A stretch of DNA of 64,000 nt from Pseudorasbora parva (Eukaryota; Chordata; Actinopteri; Cypriniformes; Gobionidae). Below are positions 10,946-33,139 of the stretch, piece after piece. The notes below the pieces were generated by a model, which saw only the letters and a list, made by a program, of their open reading frames with translations, was not told where the DNA came from and did not search any database. The DNA lies in the NCBI RefSeq assembly GCF_024679245.1, contig NC_090195.1, positions 1,841,800-1,905,799 of the forward strand, written 5' to 3'. The position numbers and the translations under genes are program-made. Position 1 is the first letter of the stretch; each line of letters opens with the position of its first letter.

Positions 10946-11840
10946 ACACTCTAAAAATGCTGCGGTTTTAACACAAGTTTGGGTCAAATATGGAAAACCT
11001 CAGACGTTGGGTTGAAAGATGTCCTTTAAACCAATGATTGGCTTTTGCTCATTTTTGACCCAAACTTGTGTTAAAACAACCCAACATTTCAAAATAATTC
11101 ACCTATGATTGGGAAAATGCCAAAACAATGGTTATGTTAATTGACTAATTTATGATTTTGGGCAATAATCTATATAATTTATACACTTTAAAAAAATGCT
11201 GGGTTATTTTAACCCATGGTTGGGTCACATATGGGCACACACAATTGTTGGTTTAAAATTGACTTAAAATGTTATCCAATGGCTGGGCTTGTCCATATTT
11301 GACCCAAATTTGGGTTAAAACAACCCAGCATTTTTTTTTAAGTGTAGCAGTTTAAAGATAATGGGGGAAATGCCAAAACAATGCTTATATTAATTTACTA
11401 ATTGATCATTTAGAGCAATAATGGATACTTTTTATACACTCTTAAAAAATGCTGGGTTGTTTCAACCTATGGTTGGGTCAAATATGGACGACCCCCCAAA
11501 TGTAATTTAAACACTTCAACCAATGATTGGCCAAATTTGTGTTAAAACAACTCAGCTTTTTTTGTTTTTTGTTTTTTTGAGTGTTGCATTTTAAAGATGA
11601 ATTGGTATTTTCATTTGGGAAAATAGCGAAACTGGTTGTATTAATTTACTAATTGATGATTTTTGGGCAATAATGGATATTATTTATACACTCTTAAAAA
11701 AAATGTTGGGTTGTTTTAACCCATGGTTGAGTCAAATATGGACAAACCCAACTGTTAGGCTAAATTTTCAAACCCAACATCTGTCCATATTTGACCCAAC
11801 CATGGGTTGAAACAACCCAGCATTTTTTTTCAGAGTGTAG
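10946..11840. repeat. tandem array of a MITE plus spacer, four units of about 250 bp
   Basis: Four inverted-repeat units begin with ACACTCTAAAAATGC-like sequence at about 10946, 11183, 11436 and 11688. Each has the form AATGCTGGGTTGTTTTAACC ... GACCCAAC...AACAACCCAGCATTTT. The spacers between them are also homologous, sharing GGGAAAATGCCAAAACAATG and GGCAATAATGGATA. The whole module (element plus spacer) has therefore been tandemly duplicated rather than inserted four times independently. Confidence 0.8.
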
Positions 11841-12783
11841 TCATTTTTTCTTTCCAAGAAATGAGAGGTGTGTAAATATTAATATTTGAGCTGTGTTTAG
11901 CTTTTGAACACTATGGGTTGCGTTCAGTAATCATGTTTAGAGGCAGTTTGGTCACGTTTGAATCGGTTCCCTGTGCCTGAATGAGCCCGAGAACAATCAC
12001 AGGATCATTTATATCGCTGGTATTGCGATCTCTGCGAATGCATGTAATATTGGCTCAAAAGTGAAAGCAATGGTCAAAGAAAGTGAGGGCTGATATTATG
12101 CACCTTTAATGGCTAATATTCATATTGTTATTGGCGTTTTGGCAGAGATCAGACATATTAAAGCACATGTATCCGGCCGCCGTGTCTTTAATGTTGTGGC
12201 TCGCTTGCTATAGAGCTTCTGCCCAGATGATGCCAGGTGGGTGGATATTTAGCCCATGTCCTCTTAACGCCTACTAATGATGTTAATGAATCTCACATAA
12301 CCCCTAATGAATCTTAGTCTTACCAATGCTCTGAATAACACTGTCAGAAGTAAAATGGGGGGTTGCATTGAATGCGTTTCAATTGCACAGATTTTATTGT
12401 GCCATGAAGGACCAGGGCATCCTGTTGAATCAGGGAGAGGTCCAATTATTGTTGTTATTATGATTTTTTTTTTTTCTTCTTTGTAATATCTGGGAGTAAT
12501 CTGGGAGAGATGTTGCCCTGGAACAAAACGATGCACAACCCTAAAGTAACATGGAAGCTAAAGAAACGTGACATTAATGTGCGGTAGATTTGGTTTCTTG
12601 AGAAGCTGTAGAGCAGAAACCAGGTGAGACGTTCGCCAGACTCTCATCGTTTGCAAGGTTTTTGTTGGTTTGTTTCCTTTGTTTTTGAGTTTTTCCATGA
12701 AAATTGAATTTCATTATATTTTTGGTTTGAATGAGGTGTTTATTGTGGTTAATTGTTAACTATGATGTGATTATTAAACATTA

Positions 12784-12794
12784 AATAAAATAAA
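12784..12794 (+). terminator. map4: tandem polyadenylation signals, probable end of map4
   Basis: Two overlapping AATAAA hexamers (12784-12789 and 12789-12794) are followed within about 20 bases by the GU-rich stretch TGTTGGTGGTGTTTGTTCTT. This is the standard arrangement of a cleavage and polyadenylation site. Assignment to map4 rests on orientation and on there being no intervening gene. Confidence 0.55.
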
Positions 12795-13130
12795 GTGTTT
12801 AAAACATGTTGGTGGTGTTTGTTCTTAATATATTAAAGCATTAATATTTTTCTCATGATCTTGTATATTTGGCACATATTGCATGTTTCACAAAAACATT
12901 TCTTTTAAGATGGTTATTAATTTCCTTTATTAAAAAAATATATATATATTATTAAAAAAATCAGAACATTGTTTTTATATTATGATTTTTTTTTCCACAG
13001 CATTTTTTGTTTTTCAGAAACTTTTTAACATTTTAGTTTGCAGGTTGGGTTATTCCTAGCATCTTGGGGGAAGTTGCCAGTGATGAGTTCAAACAGGAAT
13101 CATGGAGGACATTAGGTTTGTTATTGCCTA

Positions 13131-13625
13131 TACACAGATCAGGCGTAACATTATGACCACCTTCCTAATGTTATGTTCCCCCTTTTGCTGCCAAAACAGC
13201 TCTGACCCGTCGAGGCATGGACTTCACTATTAATATATTCTATCAGAACCAGCATTAACTTCTGGAGCAGTTTGAGCTCCAGTAGCTCGTCTGTTTGATC
13301 GGACCCCACGGGCCAGCCTTCGCTCCCCACGTGCATCAATGAGCCTTGGCCGCCCATGACCCTGTGGCCGGTTCTCCACTGGTCCTTCCTTGGAGCACTT
13401 TTGATAGATACTGACCACTGCAGACCGGGAACAGCCCACAAGAGCTGCAGTTTTGGAGATGCTCTGACCCAGTCGTCTAGCCGTCACAATCTGGCCAAAC
13501 TCGCTCAAATCCTTACGCTTGCCCATTTCTCCTGCTTCTAACACATCAACTTTTAGGACAAAATATATATCCCACCCACCAACAGGAGCCGTAATGAAGA
13601 GATCATCAGTTATTTGCTTCACCTG
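13131..13625 (-). pseudogene. internally deleted Tc1-like copy, same family as 3403-4691
   Basis: The minus strand encodes the transposase start [20 protein letters not shown] through about 95 residues with the same helix-turn-helix region. It then jumps near 13230 to a short remnant of the transposase 3' end (GTCCATGCCTCGACGG). The left TIR (TACACAGATCAGGCGTAACA) is present, and the sequence at the other end breaks off at TTCACCTGG without the outer TIR. It is a deletion derivative that cannot move by itself. Confidence 0.8.
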
Positions 13626-14225
13626 GGAATATTGATTAAAATTTGGTTAAAGCAAAATTTCTATTTCAATTTATAAGCATATAAACATTCACCCTCAGTG
13701 AAGCTAAACAGTTTGTGGAAGATGGCATCTCTATATTCTGAAGCCACCCTGCGATGCCTACGATGACATTGCTGGAGAAGTCAGAGCCTACGTCAAAATT
13801 ATATCTGAAAATATCTCGAGCAGATTCTTTTCTCAGAGGAGAGTATTTATCAAGGTGATCCTCATCATTAATATTTTATGCCTTCTACATATCCAAAAAT
13901 ATGTGAGGTCATACTTTATTATAGAGCGCAGATCTATCATAATTCAAAAAGGTATGTTGTTTAGTAACATCTCTTATTTAGTAGAAACAGAAGGCTGAAT
14001 TGAAGTGAATTAATGGATTTAATCATCTTAGTGAATGCAAAGCATTACTGGCCTCACCTGTTGGTGTACCTAACTGCAGACTTTAGTGCTATGTCATCTC
14101 GTATTTTGTGTGCTGTGCAAATTAAATATAGAGAAAAAATAACATGGTATTTATTCCTATTATAACTTTAGAACTGTGTTCACCAAATCACTTATATTAC
14201 GTGTTTAATATTAATATGTTTTCAG
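13626..14225. other. intergenic, nothing recognised
   Basis: No gene, long open frame or inverted-repeat element was recognised here. Confidence 0.5.
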
Positions 14226-14227
14226 TA

Positions 14228-14620
14228 CACTGTAAAAAAATGTTTGTTGTTTTTTGTTGGTTTAACTTAAAAAAGTAAGTAAGCTGGTTACCTTAAAATG
14301 TTGAGTTTATTGAAATAAATTTTTTAAGTTGATACAATGAAGGAAATGAGTTTAATAAATAGAAACTCAAAATATTTTTGTATCTGAACCACATAAATTT
14401 TTTTGATAAATCATGAAAATAGCACTATTTGGCATGTTTCACTGCGTCATCAGAAATAACACACACAATTACCCAATATGCTTACAAAATCTGTTAATAA
14501 TATTTTAATGAAGGTTGTCGAATCTCAAAAAAAATTCATTGTATCAATTTTTTTTTATTTCAATGAACTCAAAATTTTAAGGCAACCAGGTAACTTTTTT
14601 CTAAATATTTTTTTACAGTG
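14228..14620. mobile_element. MITE with CACTGTAAAAAAATG ends and TA target sites
   Basis: The left end CACTGTAAAAAAATG and the right end ATTTTTTTACAGTG are inverted repeats. Each is flanked by TA (14226-14227 and 14621-14622), the mariner-type target. The interior is AT-rich and non-coding. Confidence 0.7.
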
Positions 14621-16184
14621 TACCTATATCCACCCACCATTATTTTTTCATTTTCATTTCTGTTTATATGACCAAATTAATATATCACCATAAGAAATAG
14701 TTTATTTCATGATAACAATGTACGTAGTTAATTTGCTGGAAATAAGGCCAGAACGTAGGCTATGATTTTAGACACCAATACAGTTTTACAGTTATCTGTA
14801 CCAATGTCAATACAACATCTAAAATGAATAGCCTACTAGTCCAGATTTACTAACAGCTTGAGCTAGCACAAACCCTCTGCAAACTACTTTCAGGAATTGT
14901 TTTCCAAGACATGCAGTGAAAAATTTGTGCTGAAAAGGCTGGATTATTTTGTGACATTGCATATTCATTTATAGGAGTATTCCTTTCAGACGCAAGATTT
15001 AAGGGAGGAGTATTTAAATTAATCATGCAAGGTTATTTACTATGGTTTGCGCTAGTCAATTAACTGTTGTTTGTGCCATTATTTACCGACCCCAAGTCTT
15101 AAACCAGATGGCAGATGCTAACTGGTAGATTGTGTTGGTCCTTATGGATATGAAAACGGCGTCTTTGTTCATTAATTTGCATGTCGTCAGTAGATCACGC
15201 ACTGAACTTTCCACTCACATCAGTGCTTTTTTGGGATTGTGCTCTCACTCTAATTTTAGACCGTTTAGTTAATCTGGCCACAAGGCTACAAAGGTTATTC
15301 AGTCAAGAGCAATGCAATTAAAAAAACAAACGCATTTTTTTTTTTTTTTTTTACATAAATGACATTAACAGTTCCAGTCTGCTGTCACTTTAAAACCTTT
15401 TCATCAGATCCCCCATTATATTGACACATCTGATTTTTTTTCCCCAACTGTATGTTTAGCCTACTTAAAAAACCGATTGTCTTTATGTGAGTAGGCTACT
15501 TACCAAGACATGTTTATAATTTTTTAAGTGCAGTAACTGCTTTATTCGTGTTCATTTTTGTACAGAATTAAAGCTTAACTCATTTATCTTCAGAAGATGC
15601 AGCAGACGTGATCATGGTATGTAAGGCCATTTTACATTGTCTTTTTGTCAAAAGCCTATAGAAAATGTCCTACTTTCCACTTCTGAAGTTATGAGCTTGT
15701 CACATTCAAGTGTGTTGTTGTCAGAATGAACATTAGGACGATAGGTTTGTTATTGCCTATGGAAAAATCTGTCCAAGCTGTCAAATTTTTAACTCCTAAA
15801 TTCGTATTTACAATGATTCCGATAGATAGCACGTGAAGGCAGCATAAAATGATGGACTTTTTCCCCACATTTCAGGAAAAGTGAATAGTTTAGAGTAGCG
15901 GTGAATGAAAGACTACAATAAATATATATTTTTGTGTTCCCATTTGCCCAAAAAGCAAAAGAAAAATTCCTCAGTAGTGTTTTCACAACTTTCATAAAGA
16001 AGAAGAAAAAAATGTCACAACAGAGAAAGATGAAGATGACAACTTGAAGTCACTCCCACAGCCGTGTTAAGTTTTCATTTTATTGTATTTTTTATTTGAT
16101 GCAAAGGTAATATAATTCAAAGTGTAATTTATGAATGTACAGACATAAATAAATAAAACGTTAAATATAAAAAAAACTATATAA
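14621..16184. other. intergenic, mostly unrecognised
   Basis: There is no credible gene. A poly-T run lies at about 15335-15352. A short segment ending in CAGACGTGATCATG then GTATGT (about 15590-15616) resembles the splice-like module at 16380-16436. The phrase TTTGTTATTGCCTAT occurs here (about 15745) and beside the deleted Tc1 copy (about 13116). Confidence 0.5.
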
Positions 16185-16775
16185 TTTAAGATGCCGATGA
16201 CCGTTGAAACGCGTCATCACAGTAACGAGATCACGTGACGCCGCGGCCAGGCAGCAACCGAATTTTCTCCTCAGGTTTATTTAAAGATGATTTTCGACGA
16301 TTTAATACTTTTTTAATGCTTAAAGTGTAATATCTTGTGTTGAAATTCAATTCAATTAAACCAAACATAGATATTTATCTTTGTACAGTTTTTAAGTTTA
16401 ATAAGATACAGCAGACAATTGTCAGACGTGGTCACGGTAAGTTAACGAACTTTTACACCATGTCTCTGCTTAACAACTATGCTTAATACTAAATTAAGTG
16501 GGTAATAAAGTACTTAATTGCCTGGTATAAAGTTGCTAACAATGCTATTAAACTCATATTGTGAATTTTACTTCAATTGACCCGTGATTTGACAGTTTTA
16601 TAGTATAACAATTTGATCTGAGAACATATTGTCTATAAACTATTATTATTAAAATATATATATTTATCATAGGCTATTTTCACTTTAGGAAAAGCCACAA
16701 ATCAACGTAAAGGAAGAAACACGTCTCCTAAGCTACACACAGTAAAGCTCAGGAAACAGGTCACGATTTACAAAG
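16185..16775 (+). promoter_or_regulatory. CpG/E-box promoter-like patch with two exon-like modules
   Basis: A short CpG-rich segment contains TCACGTGACGCCGCGG (palindromic E-box TCACGTGA at 16231-16238) in otherwise AT-rich DNA. Downstream, 16380-16436 ends CACG followed by the consensus donor GTAAGT. The segment 16689-16775 follows a TTTAG acceptor, is open throughout and ends in CAAAG followed by GTGAGG. Joined in phase the second would read KATNQRKGRNTSPK and so on. I recognise no protein family. It may be the 5' end of an unidentified plus-strand gene or the relic of one. Confidence 0.3.
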
Positions 16776-17180
16776 GTGAGGTAACGTTAACGTTAACCGG
16801 CAAGAAATGTTGGACAATTAACTTATAGGTAAATCTAATGTTAACGTTAGTCACCAAGTGTGTTTCCAATCTGCAGAAAAGACTCTTGAACAGATTATTT
16901 TTGTTAAAATGATTCAGAAAACACCCTCGGTTTGAATCACAGGCTGTGCTCTGAAGGGCAATTGTTTGTGTCAAAATGGCGGAAACTTTTTTGTGTCAAA
17001 ATGGCGTCAAAACTTTAAAGTTATTTTAAAGTTTTAAATATGGATATTTTTCCTTCCATTAACACTTCAGAAGGCCTTTATTCCCCCCCCCCCCACACAC
17101 ACACACTGCATATATGAGACTAAATTATGAAATAGAAATGAGAAGGAAAACCACAGACACAATAATTCATAATTGCAGAT

Positions 17181-17222
17181 TTTATTACTACATCAGAACC
17201 AGTATGTGAACAGGGATTTATT
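17181..17222 (-). terminator. polyadenylation signals of myosin gene A
   Basis: On the minus strand AATAAA occurs at 17217-17222 and again at 17181-17186. These are 27 and 63 bases past the TAA stop at 17249-17251. The mRNA probably ends near 17160. Confidence 0.7.
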
Positions 17223-17248
17223 GCACACAGAATCTTTATAGTGGAGGA

Positions 17249-27829
<10,581 letters not shown>

Positions 27830-28240
27830 TCTGAAATCTAGAAGTATATAGCCTCATAAATAAAAAAATGTCCTGCATTGACAAAAACTGCACTAAAGCA
27901 CTCACAACTGCATCATAGTTACATAAATGATAATCAAATGCATTTCAGATCTATAGACACTTCTCACCTTGTGTTTGCCAAAACTGTACCCTAAAACTGC
28001 AGAGCTGGTGTTACGCTAAGGACAAAACAAAAGAGTCATTAGCATTTAAGATCACTGATGATCGTTACTGATCAGACCTACCCTACATGTAAACTTGTAA
28101 TGGATTTATCTTATTGTGTCAGCTTTGGTAAAAGTGTTTATGTCATCCATCTTTGTGGTCTTTCTGTTTGGAGGCTCTTACCTCAGGATGTCCTGTGTGT
28201 TGTGTCACTCCAGAGTTGATGCTACCTTTTTAAAGGGAGT

Positions 28241-29560
28241 CACTGATCCCGAAATGGTGGTTTGTCGTGGATGCCCCACCCTGGTCCCGCTAAATAAACC
28301 TTTAAACGATTGGACGACATAGGATGTCCACGACAGTTGACATATATGGTGTGATGTAACAATAGGCTTCTGGGAGGAAGGACAAAAGAACACCCATGTT
28401 GCTTAAAAGATTCATCAACACCATCCTAATCGGGAAATCCTTTTACAACGTTGTCTCAGGTCAACAAGAACAACAGTTGGCTATTTTGGATCCCTTTGTC
28501 AATGACATCTGAGAAACGTGATTCTGTCATGGTATGCTACAAGAATTCTTATTGTCTTGCTCAGCCTCACCATTGTTTTTTCCCCCTCAGAAAGACAAAG
28601 AGCTGACATATGCATTGCATCCGATTTATATTAGAGCTTAATGCAGTGACAGATTTGAAAGTTTGTTCAAGAGGTCACCTGTTACTACTTAGGGACGTTA
28701 TTATCTTGTATAATACCTTAATCAATTCCATTTATCTAAAGTAGGCCTACCTCTGTCGGCTCAATACCAAATGTTCTTTTGTCACACTTTTTGTGAGAGA
28801 TGAGGTTTAATTTTTGCACACATTGTAGACGTTACAATATATCATGGCTTGAGTCATATTAGCTCAGTGGAGGCTTAAAAGAAGATGTGACAAATAATTC
28901 CGGTCTGTCTATAGATCGAGGTGATGGACAGCTAACAGTTGGTCTTCTGTGCTGTGAGGCAAGGTCGTGGAGATCTACTGCTCAATTGTCACGGATTGTA
29001 CCGCTGGAACTCTTGCTCTTCTTGTTGACATCTCATTGTTTTTCCTATATCCTTGAGACAAAGATAACCATACTGCATTTTTCACCACTTCTTTACAGTC
29101 ACTGATGAGGGCCTCAGACAGCTGTACTGTATATACGGGTCTCTGTGGTGTGAGAGTTTGCAGCAGCTGTTCTCAGTACTGCACATGTTCTGGTGTGAAT
29201 TTTTGCAAGTGCTGCATCTTTTATTAGGAACCTTGGTCTCTTTTAATGTAAGGATTAAGATTCACATGTGACCCTTTTAACATCGTCAGTATCGAAGTAA
29301 TGATGTTAGAACATGCATACTTGTGAATTATGTACACACTGTTGTTTTAGTCAGTTGTGTCTGGGTCCTTAAATACCAAATTCATAGCATGCTTCTATGG
29401 TGTTCACTTGACCCAGTGGTCATGCTAGGCTTTGAAGGTCACAGCTAAGTGTTGTTTTAAACCATTTTTTGTTTTAATTTTAGTATCCACAAGGTTTCCT
29501 GACTGACTTGCAAACCCACTAATGATAAAATGTGCTAGACAATATATAAAGATTTAACCA
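28241..29560. other. upstream flank of gene A, no gene recognised
   Basis: I see no exon of another gene. An E-box CAGTTG and a CArG-like CATATATGG lie at about 28334-28348, just upstream of the promoter; both are weak single matches. Most of this flank does not align by eye with the equivalent flank of gene B. Confidence 0.4.
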
Positions 29561-29564
29561 TTAA

Positions 29565-30038
29565 TGGGTCCTGCACACTGTGCGATTTTTCAAAATCCTT
29601 TGTGAATGTCCCTTGCCAGACTGTACGAACATGATCGCCATGTCACACTGTAAGATCGGAAACGGACGCGCGCAAGAAAACTCACCCGGACGCGTTCGGT
29701 GATGGTGAGCTGCATTACACACGGGACTGAAATGCTGGCTACGAAGAAATCTCTAGCTCTCGTTTTGGTCATAGTTTGTCTTGAAAAACGGAGATATTTG
29801 ACTTTCGTCGTAGGAGAAGTCACACTGCAGGATTGTGTGGCAAATCTTCTGACACTGCCAGAATTTCGTCTGAGGTAAAATTTGATCGCAGCGCTCATTA
29901 ATCGGCTGCCGGTGAACATGTCAAACTAACGACCAAAGACGTCAGATTTTACCCTAGGATCTGAGGAATCTTTTAGGATTTGCTAAATTTGTCTCAGACA
30001 GCCAAATCGTGGCCAAAATCGCACAGTGTGCACCCGGC
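29565..30038. mobile_element. TIR element flanked by TTAA, 474 bp
   Basis: TTAA occurs at 29561-29564 and 30039-30042. Just inside are inverted repeats sharing GCACACTGTGCGATTTT on the left and AAAATCGCACAGTGTGCACC on the right. TTAA targets point to a piggyBac- or Kolobok-type mobilising enzyme. The interior has short further palindromes and no transposase. Confidence 0.65.
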
Positions 30039-30773
30039 TTAACAAGTGAAACTAAAATTAATAAGTTGACGAAAACAGGGCTGCATGATTTAGGTAAAAA
30101 AAAATCTAATTGCGATCCAAAAATATTGATTTAAAATACGATAAAAGAATTAACTTTGCTTGTTTGTTGGGCTGTAGGCAATTCTTTTTAATGATAAATC
30201 ATATGGCTATAAAATAATAATAATATTACTAAATAAGAGTACAAATTACTGAATAAAAACAAAATAATAAATATATATAAGTTTTTTAATTTTTTAATAA
30301 CACTGATGCAAATACAAACACTGGTGCATAATGAGCTGCTTGTGTGTAAGAATAATTAAATCACACTGAGCCATTTCTTGATTTTGGTTTTATGTCTTGC
30401 AGCTAAAGGTAATCGTTCTTAACCTGCAAAAACTGCGGTTTCCTGCTGTTTCTATTGTACAAAAAAATGTGGCAAACAACTTTGCGTATCAATCAGACAT
30501 CGTCCTATAACACATCCTAATAATCAATAAATATTTGTATGCCAATAGGGATGTATAAGTTCATTCTACCTGTTTGTTTTTCTTATTAACAAGTCTTAAA
30601 GGTCTTAACATCATAAAGCCAGTTAGACCCATTCATCACTATGACCTTGAGGGGTCAGTGATCGTTTCTGATTAGTAACGCAGAGTGTTGGGTCAAGCAG
30701 ATGTTTTTACAAGGTTTTGAGTTTGCACTTTTATTTTAGTGGTTAGCACGAGTGCCGCATTGAGGCCTTCACA

Positions 30774-31063
30774 CTCTGGATTAACAGGAGATCTGGAGAA
30801 CCTTCACACCCTGTCTCTCTTCCTTTAGCTGCCCGTTCCGTCTCTTGTCATGACGAGGTGGAACATTCCAATCCACACTCTTCCCTGAGACGGAGGTGGT
30901 TCATTCTCAGCTGTTTAGGCCCTTTGTCGTCTCAGCTCACAAAAAGGTCAATGACTTGACCCATTGTATTTCATGACCACTGAGCGGGCTATTAATGGAG
31001 ACTGGGGGGGTCTGTTTGTTTGATTTACTTGGACAAGTGTCCACTGGACGTCACATGATGCTT
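30774..31063 (-). promoter_or_regulatory. 290-bp non-coding block identical to 61405-61694; candidate muscle enhancer
   Basis: This block reads the same, base for base and without gaps, as 61405-61694, about 2.6-2.9 kb upstream of gene A. It contains a myogenic-type E-box CAGCTG (30908-30913), a TEAD/MCAT-type ACATTCCA inside GGAACATTCCA (30860-30870), a forkhead-like TGTTTGTTTGA (31012-31022) and a CRE-like GACGTCA (31047-31053). A second CAGCTG lies just outside at 31116-31121. No reading frame through it looks coding. Enhancer function is inferred from identity, position and motifs. Confidence 0.55.
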
Positions 31064-31146
31064 CTGCTCCTTTGATTGAGTTGCTTGCCATTTCATCGTT
31101 ATCCCTCGTTCGAGCCAGCTGTATGATGGAGACAGAGAACACAGGT

Positions 31147-31516
<370 letters not shown>

Positions 31517-32437
31517 GATTGTTCTCCACTAGAATACATTATGCTTCCTTAAGGCAAATTGGTGTGACTTTTGACCTCTGCTGTGCAAATGTTTCTTTTT
31601 CCCTCCCTCTCTTGACCCTTGTTTTTCTATTCCCACTCAGCCACACAAATACTGTGCTCCCTGCAGGAGAAGATCCAACACATCCACAGATGAAGGTAAT
31701 GCAGTGCTTTTTCTTTCTTGTAATTGACAGAAAAATATGTAAATATCATATTTCATAAATATTAAACTGTTAGTAAACTAAAAACAATCAGCTGTTTTGC
31801 TGAACATTATCACAATTGCAAATACATTGTAATCATGAATTGTGCAATTAATTTTGAAGTTACTTACATTTTAGACTCAAACTACTATTTTTGTTCTATT
31901 TCACCAATGATTTAATCGACGGATATAGTTCCAGAAGAAAAGCAACACTTAGCGTGGTGTTTTGTACTGAATGATTCAGCGTACTCTACCTGGTAGGCCT
32001 GAAGTTTATCAATATCAAATCAAATTGTGAAATTTATGACAATCCCCAGTGCTATAGTGTAAATGTTTTTTACTTGAAGCAAATTTTACCTTTCAGGCCT
32101 ACCTTTTCTTGTCAGAGTTCACCAAAATGTTTTGTTTACATGTTTAAAACACTAAGAATTTCTACTGGGAGGCAATGTCCCCAGATCCCGCTAAAAGTAT
32201 TAAATTCGGATACAAGTCACCTTTTTCACCATTTGTCAGTTTGCAGGTATGCAGAAAAGTCAGCTGTCTTTACCACCAGTGTTCAACACCTGTTATAAGA
32301 TGATCTGTAAACGCATGAATACATCATATACAAAGCTTTCTGCATGCTCTAATGATCCAGTGGTTCTCAAAGCTGTCCTGAGGACCCCCCACCAGTGCAC
32401 ATTTTGCAAGTCTCACTCGTCAGACAAACCCAACTCT

Positions 32438-33139
32438 GCGTCCCAATTCGGATACTATCCATACTAAATAGTATTCGAAAATAGAATTAGTATGTCCCAA
32501 ATCATAGTGTGCTGAAAAGAGTATTCCAAAGATATCCGAATGGTTTACTATTTCCGGTCCGAATTCGCACTCTTAAAGGCTGATATTTCCCACAACCCAT
32601 TACGAGTTGGACGAGGATTTGATTAGAACTACAAACGCGGATAAAACATGTTAAAAAACTACAAATATGACGGGCGTGCGAGTCCGACGGTTAGGTAGAG
32701 AGGTTTAGATAAAGGCGTTTGAGTAACCAATTATCAGTATTTAACCTGATGAATTATATTTCACCTGCAGCTGCATTGTGAAGTTTGACACGTTTGGCCA
32801 TTAACTTTTAAATGCATCATTTAAACTGCAATCACATGAGAGGAGTCTCTGCATTAAAGACCCACACATGGCATATCAACGTGCGGCTACATTTCTCTCC
32901 GATACGGTGGGAAATGAAACTGAATGTGGAGGATTTGAACTGTGACGAACTGATGATGATTGACAGGGCAGTTAAACGGTGACTGAATGCATGTGACTAA
33001 GTGACTGAGTCCGTTAAAGATGACAAAGTAGTCCCGAAGCTTGCATACTCTTCTGCTACACACTCAAAAGTATGTTAATTTTCTTCACAAAAAGAGTACA
33101 TACTTTTAGGACGTAGTATAAGTAGGCGAATTAGGACGC
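32438..33139. mobile_element. TIR element with GCGTCCCAATTCG ends
   Basis: The left end GCGTCCCAATTCG and right end CGAATTAGGACGC are inverted repeats with one mismatch. Further in, CATACTAAATAGTATTCG is self-complementary and TACTTTTAGGACGTAGTATA echoes the left end. It is non-coding; the family was not determined. Confidence 0.55.

Larger units (their letters stand above)
7588..12810 (+). other. map4: probable long map4 3' UTR with inserted repeats
   Basis: No further open frame of significance is present. The stretch is a mosaic of unique sequence and repeats. These are an L2-type tail at 7990, a MITE within a palindromic element at 9113-9820, and a tandem MITE array at 10946-11840. The first good polyadenylation context downstream of the map4 stops is at 12784-12794. 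The UTR extent is an inference. Confidence 0.45.

Noticed and set aside
10946..11840. CRISPR-like array
   Set aside because: The units are palindromic transposon copies of about 150 bp with homologous spacers in a vertebrate genome, not short repeats with unique spacers.
28270..28350. MEF2 site in the gene A promoter
   Set aside because: CTAAATAAAC departs from the MEF2 consensus at an essential position, so it was not listed as a feature.
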